Assembly (NCBI GenBank): GCA_038240015.1
Contig: JBBSEF010000013.1
Coordinates: 1-57,980 of the forward strand
Length of the DNA: 57,980 nucleotides
Direction: 5' to 3'
Source of the DNA: CAHJXF01 sp038240015
GTDB lineage: Bacteria; Pseudomonadota; Gammaproteobacteria; Burkholderiales; Burkholderiaceae_D
The notes below the pieces were generated by a model. The model was not told the DNA's origin and made no database searches. It saw only the letters and a list, made by a program, of their open reading frames with translations. Shown piece after piece: positions 1 through 9,367 of the stretch. Position 1 is the stretch's first letter, and each line of letters starts with the position of its first letter. The position numbers and the translations under genes are program-made.

Positions 1-1208
1 CGCCCGACGACGGCAAGAAGGTGTTGTACTACCACGACCCGATGGTACCCGGCGCCCGGTTCGACAAGCCCGGCAAGTCGCCCTTCATGGAGATGCAACT
101 GGTGCCGGTCTATGCCGACGGCGGCGCGGGCGGCAAGGACGCAAGCGGCGTCACGATCAACTCGCGCGCGCAACAGAACCTCGGTATACGCACCGCGGAA
201 GTCGCGACCGGCACGCTCGCACCCGGCATCGAAGCGGTGGGCAGCGTGGCGTGGAACGAGCGCGATGTCGCGGTGGTTGCGGCGCGCGCCAACGGCTACG
301 TCGAAAAGCTGTTCGTTCGCGCGCCGCTCGATCCGGTCGCGAAGGGGCAGGCGGTCGCGGCGCTCTATGTTCCTGACTGGATCGCAGCGCAGGAGGAGTA
401 CCTGGCGGTGCGGCGCATGAGCGCGTCCGGCTCGTCGCATGCGGACTCGCCCCGTGCGGACTCGTCACCTGGGGACATGAAGCCGCTGGTCGACGGCGCG
501 CGCCAGCGCATGCGACTGGCCGGCATGAGCGACGCGCAGATCGCGCGGGTCGAGTCGCTCGGCAGAGTCGAGCCGCGTATCGCGATGGTCGCGCCGATCG
601 CCGGCGTGATCGGCGAGCTTAATGTGCGGGAAGGCGCCGCAGTGACCCTCGGCATGCCGATTGCGCGCATCAATGGGCTCTCGACCGTGTGGATCAACGC
701 CGAGTTGCCCGAGGCGCTTGCCGCCCAGTTGAAGCCCGGTAGCAGAGTCGAAGCCAAGTCGCCAGACGGCGCGGTGGTGATGGGTAAGGTGGGCGCCTTG
801 CTGCCCGAGGTCAACGCGCAGACGCGTACGTTGAAGGTTCGCATTGAAGTCGATAACGCGGAGAGAAAACTCTTGCCGGGCATGTTCGCGACGCTGCGCT
901 TCAAGCCGTCCGCGCGCGACGACATGCTGCTGATCCCGACCGAGGCGATCATCGCGACCGGCACGCGCACCATCGTCATGCTGGCCGAAGACGGTGGGCG
1001 CTTCACGCCGGTCGAAGTCGAGCCCGGCGTCGAAGCGAGCGGCAAGACGGAGATCAAGAAGGGGCTGAAGGCGGGGCAACGCGTCGTGTTGTCCGGACAA
1101 TTCCTGCTCGACTCCGAAGCGAGTCTGAAAGGCATAGCGACGCGTCAAAGCGCAACTCCCGAAACCAGCGCTCCACCCGCCGGCGCATCGACCGGGACCA
1201 AGCCGTGA
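1..1208 (+). CDS. cusB: CusB-type efflux RND periplasmic adaptor subunit (5' end missing)
   Basis: Periplasmic membrane-fusion subunit that joins an inner-membrane RND pump to an outer-membrane channel. The reading frame is already open at base 3, so the gene starts left of the window. Its first visible stretch (YYHDPMVPG ... SPFMEMQLVP) is the small heavy-metal-binding domain that precedes CusB-like adaptors. A barrel-sandwich/hairpin region follows (VEKLFVRAPLDPVAKGQ; IVAPIAGVIGELNVREG-like repeat near 580-640), then beta-barrel strands (LLPGMFATLRF) and a C-terminal membrane-proximal domain (GLKAGQRVVLSGQFLLDSEASL). The stop overlaps the GTG start of cusA by 4 bp, so translation is probably coupled. 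The Met/His pattern and the partner pump favour Cu(I)/Ag(I) over divalent metals. The outer-membrane partner (CusC type) would lie upstream, outside the window. Confidence 0.93.
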   Translation, partial: PDDGKKVLYYHDPMVPGARFDKPGKSPFMEMQLVPVYADGGAGGKDASGVTINSRAQQNLGIRTAEVATGTLAPGIEAVGSVAWNERDVAVVAARANGYVEKLFVRAPLDPVAKGQAVAALYVPDWIAAQEEYLAVRRMSASGSSHADSPRADSSPGDMKPLVDGARQRMRLAGMSDAQIARVESLGRVEPRIAMVAPIAGVIGELNVREGAAVTLGMPIARINGLSTVWINAELPEALAAQLKPGSRVEAKSPDGAVVMGKVGALLPEVNAQTRTLKVRIEVDNAERKLLPGMFATLRFKPSARDDMLLIPTEAIIATGTRTIVMLAEDGGRFTPVEVEPGVEASGKTEIKKGLKAGQRVVLSGQFLLDSEASLKGIATRQSATPETSAPPAGASTGTKP

Positions 1209-4200
1209 TCGCGCGGTTGATCCGCGCGTCGATTGCGAACCGCTTCCTGGTATTGCTCGCGACCGCGATGCTCACCGCTTGGGGCATCTGGTCGCTGGCG
1301 AAGACGCCGCTCGATGCGCTGCCCGATCTGTCGGACGTACAGGTCATCATCCGCACGACCTTGCCGGGTCAGGCTCCGCAGATCGTCGAGAACCAGGTCA
1401 CGTATCCGCTGACGACGACGATGTTGTCGGTGCCGGGAGCCAGGACCGTGCGCGGCTATTCGTACTTCGGCGATTCGTTCGTCTACATCCTCTTCGAGGA
1501 TGGCGTCGATCCGTACTGGGCGCGTTCGCGCGTGCTGGAATACATGAACCAGGTGCAGTCGCGCCTGCCGCCGCAAGCCAAGATGGCGCTCGGTCCCGAT
1601 GCGACCGGCGTCGGCTGGGTCTTTCAATATGCGTTGATCGACCGCAGCGGCCGCATGGATACCAGCCAGTTGCGCGCGTTGCAGGACTGGTTCCTGAAAT
1701 ACGAATTGAAGACGGTCGTCAACGTGGCCGAAGTCGCGAGCGTCGGCGGCCTGGTGCGGCAATATCAGATCGTGCTCGACCCCAACAAGCTGCGCGCCTA
1801 CGGCATCACGCACGGCAAGGTGATCGCCGCGGTCCAGCGCGCCAATCAGGAAGTCGGCGGCGCGGTGCTCGAACTCGGCGAAGCCGAATACGTGGTGCGC
1901 GCATCGGGCTATCTGCAAGGGCTCGACGACTTTCGCAAGATCCCGTTGAGCGCGACCGATGCCGGTGTTTCAGTCAGACTCGGCGATGTCGCGCGCATCC
2001 AGGTCGGCCCCGAAGCGCGGCGCGGCGTCGGCGAGCTCGGCGGCGAAGGCGAGGCGCCGGGCGGCGTGATCGTGATGCGCTCGGGCAAGAACGCGCTCGA
2101 GACGATCGCGGCAGTGAAGGCCAAGCTCGCTGCATTGAAGGCGGGACTGCCGCCGGGCGTCGAGATCGTGACGGTGTACGACCGATCCAGTCTCATCGAG
2201 CGCGCGGTCACGAATCTGCGCGACAAGCTGATCGAAGAGTTCGTCGTCGTCGCATTGGTGTGCGCGCTCTTCCTCTTTCATCTGCGTTCCGCGCTGGTCG
2301 CGATCGTCTCGCTGCCGCTCGGCATCCTCGGCGCGTTCATCGTGATGCGCTATCAGGGAGTGAACGCGAACATCATGTCGCTCGGCGGCATCGCGATCGC
2401 GATCGGCGCGATGGTCGATGCGGCGGTCGTCATGATCGAGAACGCACACAAGCACATCGAGTCCTGGCATCACGCGCATCCCGATCAACGCTTGCAGGGG
2501 CATGAGCAATGGCGCGTCATCGGCGACGCCGCCGCGGAGGTCGGCCCTGCCCTCTTCTTCTCGCTACTCATCATCACGCTGTCGTTCATCCCGGTCTTCA
2601 CGCTCGAAGCGCAGGAGGGCCGCCTGTTCGCGCCGCTCGCGTTCACGAAGACCTACGCGATGGCGGTCGCGGCAGGCCTGTCGATCACGCTGGTGCCGGT
2701 GCTGATGGGACTGCTGATCCGCGGGCGAATCCCGAAGGAGACGGCCAATCCGCTCAATCGCTTCTTGATCGCAGCCTATCGGCCGTTGCTGAACGCGGTG
2801 CTGCGACGACCGACGCTCACGCTGGTCGTCGCCGCGATCGTTGCCGTTGCAACGATCATTCCGGTGTTGCAACTGGGAGGCGAGTTCATGCCGCCGCTCG
2901 ACGAGGGCGACCTGCTGTTCATGCCGAGCGCGCTGCCTGGTCTATCGGCCGGTAAAGCGTCGGAGCTGCTGCAACAGACCGACCGCCTGATCCGCACGCT
3001 GCCCGAAGTGCAGACGGTGTACGGCAAGGCAGGTCGCGTCGATTCGGCCACGGACCCCGCGCCGCTGGAGATGTTCGAGACCACCATCCAGTTCAAGCCG
3101 AAGAGCGAATGGCGTGCGGGCATGACGGCCGACCGCCTGGTGCAGGAGCTCGACGCGATCGTGAAGGTGCCGGGTCTCTCGAACGTGTGGGTGCCGCCGA
3201 TCCGCAATCGCATCGACATGTTGGCGACCGGCATCAAGAGTCCAGTGGGCGTGAAGGTCGCAGGCACGAGCCTCGCCGAGATCGACCGCATCGCAAGCGA
3301 GATCGAACGCGCGGTGAAGGATGTTCCGGGTGTGTCGTCGGCGCTGGCCGAACGTCTCACCGGAGGCCGCTATGTGGATGTCACGATCGACCGCGACGCG
3401 GCCGCGCGCTACGGGATGAACATCGCCGATGTGCAGAGCGTGGTGTCGTCGGCGGTGGGCGGTGAGAACATCGGAGAAACGGTCGAAGGCTTGCAACGCT
3501 TTCCGATCAACCTGCGTTATCCGCGCGAGCTGCGCGACTCGGTCGAGAAGCTGCGTGCTCTACCGATACTCACCGAACGCGGCGCGCAGATTCGTCTGGG
3601 CGACGTGGCGCAACTGCGCATCGCCGACGGGCCGCCGATGATCAAAAGCGAGAACGCGCGACTGTCGGGCTGGGTGTATGTGGACATTCGCGATCGCGAT
3701 CTGAAGTCCGCTGTCGTCGACATGCAGCGCGCCGTGGCGAAGAAGGTCAAAGTCACGCCGGGCTACTCGGTGTCGTGGTCCGGGCAGTTCGAATATCTCG
3801 AGCGCGCCACCGCGCGATTGAAGATCGTCGTGCCGGCCACGCTCGTCATCATCTTCACGCTCTTGTATCTCACGTTCCGCCGCATCGATGAAGCGCTGTT
3901 GATCATGGCGACCTTGCCGTTCGCATTGGTCGGCGGCTTCTGGCTGCTGTTCTTGCTCGGCCATAACATTTCGGTGGCCAGCGGCGTCGGCTTCATCGCG
4001 CTTGCGGGAGTCGCGGCAGAGTTCGGCGTCATCATGCTGCTGTATCTGAAGCAGGCGTGGGAGGCGCGCGTGGCCGCGGGCACGACCGGCAACGACGACC
4101 TGCTCGATGCGATCCGCGAGGGCGCCGTGCTGAGAGTGCGACCCAAGGCCATGACGGTCGCGGTCATCGTCGCCGGCCTGCTGCCGATCATGTGGAGCCA

Positions 4201-4399
4201 CGGCACCGGCTCCGAAGTCATGCAACGCATCGCCGCACCGATGGTGGGTGGGATGATCACCGCACCGCTGCTGTCGATGTTCGTCGTGCCCGTGGTGTAC
4301 TTGTTGATGCGGCGACGGCGCGAGCAGACGGCGTCGCGACGGTTGTTCTGGCGAGAAGGTGCCTTCCGCAGCGGCGTGGAAAAAGAAAGAACGACATGA
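1205..4399 (+). CDS. cusA: CusA-type Cu(I)/Ag(I) efflux RND pump
   Basis: Inner-membrane, proton-driven RND pump of 1064 residues, the normal length for the heavy-metal (HME) family. GTG start overlaps the cusB stop. Family knowledge for E. coli CusA places the methionine relay at M573, M623 and M672; here Met occurs at exactly these positions, in LLFMPSAL, PAPLEMFET and NRIDMLATG. The proton-relay Asp and Glu of TM4 are also kept at D405 and E412 (MVDAAVVMIE). Two sets of TM helices flank large periplasmic loops, and the NRIDMLATGIKSPVGVKV block is typical of monovalent-metal pumps. Substrate assignment to Cu(I)/Ag(I) is therefore better supported than Zn/Co/Cd. A 41-codon gene overlaps its stop. 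Confidence 0.96.
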   Translation: MIARLIRASIANRFLVLLATAMLTAWGIWSLAKTPLDALPDLSDVQVIIRTTLPGQAPQIVENQVTYPLTTTMLSVPGARTVRGYSYFGDSFVYILFEDGVDPYWARSRVLEYMNQVQSRLPPQAKMALGPDATGVGWVFQYALIDRSGRMDTSQLRALQDWFLKYELKTVVNVAEVASVGGLVRQYQIVLDPNKLRAYGITHGKVIAAVQRANQEVGGAVLELGEAEYVVRASGYLQGLDDFRKIPLSATDAGVSVRLGDVARIQVGPEARRGVGELGGEGEAPGGVIVMRSGKNALETIAAVKAKLAALKAGLPPGVEIVTVYDRSSLIERAVTNLRDKLIEEFVVVALVCALFLFHLRSALVAIVSLPLGILGAFIVMRYQGVNANIMSLGGIAIAIGAMVDAAVVMIENAHKHIESWHHAHPDQRLQGHEQWRVIGDAAAEVGPALFFSLLIITLSFIPVFTLEAQEGRLFAPLAFTKTYAMAVAAGLSITLVPVLMGLLIRGRIPKETANPLNRFLIAAYRPLLNAVLRRPTLTLVVAAIVAVATIIPVLQLGGEFMPPLDEGDLLFMPSALPGLSAGKASELLQQTDRLIRTLPEVQTVYGKAGRVDSATDPAPLEMFETTIQFKPKSEWRAGMTADRLVQELDAIVKVPGLSNVWVPPIRNRIDMLATGIKSPVGVKVAGTSLAEIDRIASEIERAVKDVPGVSSALAERLTGGRYVDVTIDRDAAARYGMNIADVQSVVSSAVGGENIGETVEGLQRFPINLRYPRELRDSVEKLRALPILTERGAQIRLGDVAQLRIADGPPMIKSENARLSGWVYVDIRDRDLKSAVVDMQRAVAKKVKVTPGYSVSWSGQFEYLERATARLKIVVPATLVIIFTLLYLTFRRIDEALLIMATLPFALVGGFWLLFLLGHNISVASGVGFIALAGVAAEFGVIMLLYLKQAWEARVAAGTTGNDDLLDAIREGAVLRVRPKAMTVAVIVAGLLPIMWSHGTGSEVMQRIAAPMVGGMITAPLLSMFVVPVVYLLMRRRREQTASRRLFWREGAFRSGVEKERTT

Positions 4400-4521
4400 T
4401 GAACATGAATATGGGGATGGGCATGATGCTGGGAATGGGCCTCTTCGGATTGCTGGTCCTTATCGTCTTGGTTCTTGTCGTCGTCGCGCTGGTCAAATAT
4501 TTGATGTCCGGGCCGAAGTAA
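4396..4521 (+). CDS. Met-rich single-TM small membrane protein linked to cusA
   Basis: A 41-codon gene whose ATG overlaps the cusA TGA (ATGA), the arrangement expected for translational coupling. The N-terminus is strongly Met-rich (MMNMNMGMGMMLGMG) and is followed by one very hydrophobic helix (about residues 16-36) and a short basic/polar tail (KYLMSGPK). No named family was recognised. The Met-rich segment next to a Cu(I)/Ag(I) pump suggests a metal-handling or pump-stabilising micro-subunit, but this is inference. A second ATG one codon later is an alternative start. Confidence 0.7.
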   Translation: MMNMNMGMGMMLGMGLFGLLVLIVLVLVVVALVKYLMSGPK

Positions 4522-4685
4522 ACAGTCCGACGGGGAAGCTGGCGAGTCCGCGAGCAGCGCGCGTGTCGGGACGCGAACAAGATCTCAACATTCGCGATGC
4601 GTTCCTCTGCACTTCGCACATCCATCACCGGGCATGCGCATTGATATGAGTGATGCCGCGATCGCCCGGAGCCGTGCAAGCGTCA

Positions 4686-6350
4686 TCAAGGCGTGGGAGA
4701 CGGCGACGCAATCGCCCGATCGACGAGGGCTTGCGCTTCTTGCAGGATGCGTTGCAGATGATCGGCACCGCTGAAACTCTCGGCGTAGATCTTATAGATC
4801 TCTTCGGTGCCCGACGGCCGTGCGGCGAACCAGCCGCTTTTCGTGATCACCTTGACGCCGCCGATCGGCGCGCCATTGCCGGGCGCGTTGCCGAGGATGC
4901 TCGCGATCTTTTCACCCGCGAGTTGGGTGGCGTCGATGCTCTGCGGGGCAAGCGCGGCAAGCTGCTTCTTCTGCTGTGGCGTCGCCGGTGCCTCGACCCG
5001 GTCGGCGATTGGATCGCCGAACTCGCGCGCGAGCTCGGCGTACAACATGCCGGGGTCGCGTCCGCAGCGCGATGTAATTTCGGCCGAGAGCAGTGCGGCG
5101 ACGATGCCGTCTTTGTCGGTGGTCCAGACGGTACCGTCGCGGCGCAGGAAGCTCGCGCCAGCGCTTTCCTCGCCGCCGAAACCGAGCGACCCGTCGAGCA
5201 GGCCGGCGGCGAACCACTTGAAGCCGACAGGAACTTCATAGAGCGTCCGTCCGAGCCGCGCGGTCACCAAGTCGATCAGGCGCGTGCTGACGACGGTCTT
5301 GCCGACGGCGGCGTGCGGTCCCCATTGTGGCCGGTGCTGAAAGAGATAGTCGATGGCGACCGACAGGTAATGATTCGGCGCGATCAAGCCGGACCCCGCG
5401 GTGACGATGCCGTGCCGATCGTGGTCTGTGTCGCACGCGAACGCGATGTCGAAGCGGTCCTTGATGTCGAGCAGGCGCTGCATCGCATAGGGTGACGACG
5501 GGTCCATGCGAATGCGTCCGTCCCAGTCGAGCGTCATGAAGCGAAACGTCGGATCAACTTCGTCGTTGACCACCGTGAGGTCGAGCCGATAGCGCTCGGC
5601 GATCCGTGCCCAGTAGTGCACGCCTGCGCCGCCGAGCGGATCGACGCCCATACGGATCTTCGCGCCGTGGATTGCGTCCATGTCGATGACGTTGCCGAGG
5701 TCGGCCACGTAACCTGCGAGAAAATCGTGGCGGTGTGTCGTTGCCGCGTGCAACGCCCGCGCGTACGGCATGCGCCGCACACCGCTCAACGCGCTTCGTA
5801 GAAAGTCGTTCGCCGCGGCTTCGATGCCGCTCGTGATGTCCGCGCCGGCCGGTCCGCCGTTCGGCGGGTTGTACTTGAAGCCGCCGTCTTCGGGCGGATT
5901 GTGCGACGGCGTCACGACGATGCCGTCGGCGAGCCCGGACGAGCGGCCACGGTTGTATGTGAGGATCGCGTGCGAGACAGCGGGCGTCGGCGTGTATTCG
6001 TCATCGGTCGCCAGCATCACGTCGACGCCGTTGGCCGCCAGCACCTCGATCGCACTGGCGCACGCCGGCTGCGACAGCGCATGCGTGTCGATGCCGAGAA
6101 AGAGAGGCCCATCGATGCCATGACTCGCGCGGTACTGGCAGATGGCCTGCGTGATCGCCAGCACATGCCACTCGTTGAACGAGACGTTGAACGAGGAGCC
6201 GCGGTGCCCGGAAGTTCCGAACGCGACGCGTTGCGCGGGCACGGACGCGTCGGGAACCTCGGTGTAATACGTCGTGACGAGCTTCGATAGGTCGACCAGC
6301 GACGAGGGCGGCGCCGGCTTGCCGGCCAGCGGACTGATCAGGCTGGCCAT
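4686..6350 (-). CDS. pgm: Phosphoglucomutase (alpha-D-glucose-phosphate specific)
   Basis: Interconverts glucose 1-phosphate and glucose 6-phosphate. 554 residues from the ATG at 6350, close to E. coli Pgm (546). The phosphoserine loop is VVTPSHNP (S149), the Mg-binding loop DTDHDRHG (residues 307-314), the sugar-binding loop GGEESAGAS and the C-terminal phosphate-binding loop RPSGTEEIYKIYAESF; all four active-site elements are intact. FGTSGHRGSSFN near residue 45 is the usual N-terminal signature. Its start lies 13 bp inside the end of the upstream membrane-protein gene, so it is probably co-transcribed with the metal ATPase, an unexpected partner. The open frame continues upstream without a convincing start. 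Confidence 0.95.
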   Translation of the reverse strand: MASLISPLAGKPAPPSSLVDLSKLVTTYYTEVPDASVPAQRVAFGTSGHRGSSFNVSFNEWHVLAITQAICQYRASHGIDGPLFLGIDTHALSQPACASAIEVLAANGVDVMLATDDEYTPTPAVSHAILTYNRGRSSGLADGIVVTPSHNPPEDGGFKYNPPNGGPAGADITSGIEAAANDFLRSALSGVRRMPYARALHAATTHRHDFLAGYVADLGNVIDMDAIHGAKIRMGVDPLGGAGVHYWARIAERYRLDLTVVNDEVDPTFRFMTLDWDGRIRMDPSSPYAMQRLLDIKDRFDIAFACDTDHDRHGIVTAGSGLIAPNHYLSVAIDYLFQHRPQWGPHAAVGKTVVSTRLIDLVTARLGRTLYEVPVGFKWFAAGLLDGSLGFGGEESAGASFLRRDGTVWTTDKDGIVAALLSAEITSRCGRDPGMLYAELAREFGDPIADRVEAPATPQQKKQLAALAPQSIDATQLAGEKIASILGNAPGNGAPIGGVKVITKSGWFAARPSGTEEIYKIYAESFSGADHLQRILQEAQALVDRAIASPSPTP

Positions 6351-6787
6351 GGCGTCGTTGCCCGGTCGTTGCGCTCTCTCCAGTAAAGCATCAGTGCCAG
6401 TGCCCACGGCAGTACGAAGGACAGGATCAGCCACTTGAAGTCCGAAGCAATGACGAAATTCACGGTAGCCATCAATCCTATGGAGGTCAAACCGGCGAGC
6501 GTCACAACGGCTGCAGCGCCGCGGCCGCGCTCGCGAAAGCCGGTCAGCGCGACGTATAACGTCAACAGGCCGGTGGCAAACATGTAGCCACCCATGACCC
6601 AGAACACGCGGCGAAGCCAGATCGCGAGCCCCGGCGCCGCTGCCTGAAGATACGCCAACGACGTTCCCATGAAACGCGGGTCTTCGGGCAGCAAGGGAGG
6701 TCGCAGGAATACGAAGTACACCCCGAGGGCCATGAGGACCGCGCCACCGAGCGCCAGAACCGTTGCCGAGTAAGGTCGAAGTCTCAT
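6338..6787 (-). CDS. Small four-helix membrane protein between Cu ATPase and pgm
   Basis: 149 residues from the ATG at 6787, which overlaps the stop of the ATPase gene (ATGA). Four hydrophobic segments are visible: an N-terminal helix (ATVLALGGAVLMALGVYF), a second around VFWVMGGYMFATGLLTLY, a third around AVVTLAGLTSIGLMATV, and a fourth around WLILSFVLPWALALMLYW. The C-terminus is short and charged. I do not recognise the family. Its 3' end overlaps the start of pgm by 13 bp. Being tied on both sides to an ATPase and to pgm, it reads as part of the same transcript. Function unknown; no metal-binding cluster is seen. Confidence 0.7.
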   Translation of the reverse strand: MRLRPYSATVLALGGAVLMALGVYFVFLRPPLLPEDPRFMGTSLAYLQAAAPGLAIWLRRVFWVMGGYMFATGLLTLYVALTGFRERGRGAAAVVTLAGLTSIGLMATVNFVIASDFKWLILSFVLPWALALMLYWRERNDRATTPWPA

Positions 6788-9177
6788 GGGATCGGCGAAC
6801 TCTGCGGCCTCGGGTTCTTGATGCCCGCAAGCTTGGTGCGCTTGAGCATCAGCGCGTTGATCGCCACGATGGCCGAGCTCCCCGACATCGAGAGCGCCGC
6901 AATCTCCGGTGACAGGGTGAACGGATAGAAGACACCGGCCGCAATCGGGAAGGCGATGGTGTTGTAGGCGACCGCCCACCACAGGTTCTGGTGCATCTTG
7001 CGTAACGTCGCGCGGGACAGTTCGATGGCGCCGACCACGTCGTACGGGTCGCTCTTCATGAGGATGACCTGCGCGCTTTCCATCGCCACGTCGGTGCCCG
7101 CGCCAATCGCGAAGCCCACATCGGCTTGGGTCAATGCGGGCGCATCGTTGATGCCGTCGCCGACCATGCCGACCTTCTGGCCCTGGTCCTGAAGCTCCTT
7201 GATCTTCGAAGCCTTGTCACCGGGCAACACATCGGCAAGCACGATATCGATGCCGAGTTCCTTGCCGATGCGCTCGGCCGTCGCTCGGTTGTCGCCGGTG
7301 ATCATCGCGACCTTCACGCCGCGTTCCTGCAGCTTGGTGATCGTGGCCCGTGAGGTCGGCCTGACTGCATCGGCGATGGCGATCAGGCCGATGAGCTTGC
7401 CGGCGCGAGCGACGTGGACCACGGTGCGGCCGCCGCCCTCGAGTCTTGCTGCCTCGGAAGCCAGCGCATCCAGGGCGATCCCCTCGGATTCCATCAGCTT
7501 GCGGTTGCCCAGCAACACCACGTCGCTGCCGATGGTGGCGCGGGCGCCCTGCCCATCGATATTGGTGAACCCGGAGGCAAGCTCGGTCGGCGCGGTGCCC
7601 GCGCGTTTGAGTACCGCCAGCGCCAACGGATGTTCCGAGAACTTCTCGACGGCTGCGGCGAGCGCCAGCAACTGTCCCTCGTCAACACCCGCTGCGGTAA
7701 CCATCTCGACCACATCGGGCTGACCGAGCGTGAGCGTGCCCGTCTTGTCGAACACGATGACAGTGAGCTTGGTCGCGTTCTCGAGCGCAGCCGCGTTCTT
7801 GAAAAGGATGCCGTTCATCGCCCCAAGCCCGGTACCGACCATGATCGCCATCGGCGTAGCCAGTCCGAGCGCGTCTGGACACGCGATCACGAACACCGTG
7901 ATGGTCAGCGTCAGCGCGAACAGCAGCGGCTGGCCGATGACCCAGAACCACACGCCGAAGGTCAAGAGACCGATGGCGATGGCGGCAAGCACCAGCCATT
8001 GCGAGGCTCGATCGGCCAGCAGTTGCCCCGGCGCCTTGGAGTTCTGCGCCTGCTGGACCAGCTTGACGATCTGCGCGAGCGCCGTGTCGGCGCCGACCTT
8101 GGTGGCCTTGTAGCGAAAGCTGCCGCTCTTGTTGATCGTCGCGCCGATGACGGTGTCTCCGACGGCCTTCTTCACCGGCATCGACTCGCCCGTCAGCATC
8201 GACTCGTCGACCTGAGAGCCGCCGTCGATGATCTCGCCGTCCACCGGGATCTTGTCGCCCGGCTTGATGACGACCGTCTCGCCGGCCAGCACCTCCGAAG
8301 TCGCCACCTTGATCTCGACGTCACCGCGCAGCACCGTGGCCATCGGCGGGGCGAGGTCCATCAACGCACGAATCGCGTCCGAGGCGCCGGCGCGTGCACG
8401 CATCTCGAGCCAATGCCCGAGCAGGATGAAGACCAGCAGCACCGCCGCTGCTTCGTAGAACACCTCGCCCTCGTAGAAGAACGTGGCGCCCACGCTGAAG
8501 ACGTAACCCGTGCCGACCGAGAGCACGATCAAGGTCGCCATGTTGGCCACCTTGTTGCGCGCGGCGCGCCAGGCGGCGACATAGAAGGGCCAGCCCGGAT
8601 AGATGATGGCGCCGCTCGCGACGATGAAGAGAAACAGCTTGTTGTCGAGGCCGAATGGCGTCGCGAAGTCGCCGAACATCCTGCCCATCGGCGAGTAGAC
8701 GAATACGGGAATCGCGAACAGCAGCGCCACCAAAAAGCGGTTGCGCATGTCGTTGGCCATGTCCTGCATCGACATGCCGGGTGCGTGGCCCATGTCGTGC
8801 ATCATGTCGCCCGCTGATTGGGCCGGCGCGTCACCGTGTCCTGCGTGGGCGGCGTGCCTCGGTTCCGTGGGCTTCGACAGTGGCCGCTGGCCATGAGCCG
8901 CGTGGCCGGCGTGCGCATCCCCGGTCATCTTGTGGCCCTCGGGATCGCAGACGTGAGCCGGAACGAGTTCACCCCGGCAGTGGTAACCGCAATCGACGAC
9001 GCGTTGCCGAATGGCTTGCAGCGTGGTCTTCGCTTCGTCGTAGTGCACGGTGGCGCTTCCGGCGACGTAGTTCACGTCGACGTGGTGGACGCCGGGTAGC
9101 GTCGAGAGCTGCTTTTCGACGCCGGCCGCGCTCAGGGTGGAGACCAACTCGCCGACTTCGACGGTGCTCGTTTTCAT
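6784..9177 (-). CDS. P1B-type heavy-metal ATPase with CPD transmembrane motif
   Basis: 797-residue P-type ATPase, probably a copper-group exporter. It has the phosphorylation motif DKTGTLTLG, TGES, the P-domain MVGDGINDAPAL and a SEHPLA motif in the nucleotide-binding domain. The TM6 metal motif is C433-P434-D435 (IACPDALGLATP) rather than CPC or CPH. The N-terminus has the fold pattern of a heavy-metal-associated domain (GVEKQLSTLPGVHHVDVNY) but the CxxC is replaced (LSAAGVEK), so this domain is probably unable to bind Cu(I) with thiols. A His/Met/Gly-rich linker of about 70 residues (HAGHAAHG, MMHDMGHAPGMSMQDM) precedes the first TM helix, as in CopB-like pumps. Metal specificity is uncertain. 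The final codons overlap the next gene. Confidence 0.92.
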   Translation of the reverse strand: MKTSTVEVGELVSTLSAAGVEKQLSTLPGVHHVDVNYVAGSATVHYDEAKTTLQAIRQRVVDCGYHCRGELVPAHVCDPEGHKMTGDAHAGHAAHGQRPLSKPTEPRHAAHAGHGDAPAQSAGDMMHDMGHAPGMSMQDMANDMRNRFLVALLFAIPVFVYSPMGRMFGDFATPFGLDNKLFLFIVASGAIIYPGWPFYVAAWRAARNKVANMATLIVLSVGTGYVFSVGATFFYEGEVFYEAAAVLLVFILLGHWLEMRARAGASDAIRALMDLAPPMATVLRGDVEIKVATSEVLAGETVVIKPGDKIPVDGEIIDGGSQVDESMLTGESMPVKKAVGDTVIGATINKSGSFRYKATKVGADTALAQIVKLVQQAQNSKAPGQLLADRASQWLVLAAIAIGLLTFGVWFWVIGQPLLFALTLTITVFVIACPDALGLATPMAIMVGTGLGAMNGILFKNAAALENATKLTVIVFDKTGTLTLGQPDVVEMVTAAGVDEGQLLALAAAVEKFSEHPLALAVLKRAGTAPTELASGFTNIDGQGARATIGSDVVLLGNRKLMESEGIALDALASEAARLEGGGRTVVHVARAGKLIGLIAIADAVRPTSRATITKLQERGVKVAMITGDNRATAERIGKELGIDIVLADVLPGDKASKIKELQDQGQKVGMVGDGINDAPALTQADVGFAIGAGTDVAMESAQVILMKSDPYDVVGAIELSRATLRKMHQNLWWAVAYNTIAFPIAAGVFYPFTLSPEIAALSMSGSSAIVAINALMLKRTKLAGIKNPRPQSSPIP

Positions 9178-9367
9178 GGGGGTTCCTTGAACTCGAACGC
9201 GATGTCCGGGTCGGGCTGGACGAGCATTGAGTTCAGACGCGAGTGCTTATTATCTGCTGACACGATTCGCCACGGCGCGACGGTCGCGTGCCCGGCCGCA
9301 CTTGCATGCGCACTACCCCGACAATCATCATCGTCATACGCATTGACTCTGCGATCGTTCGACCTTC

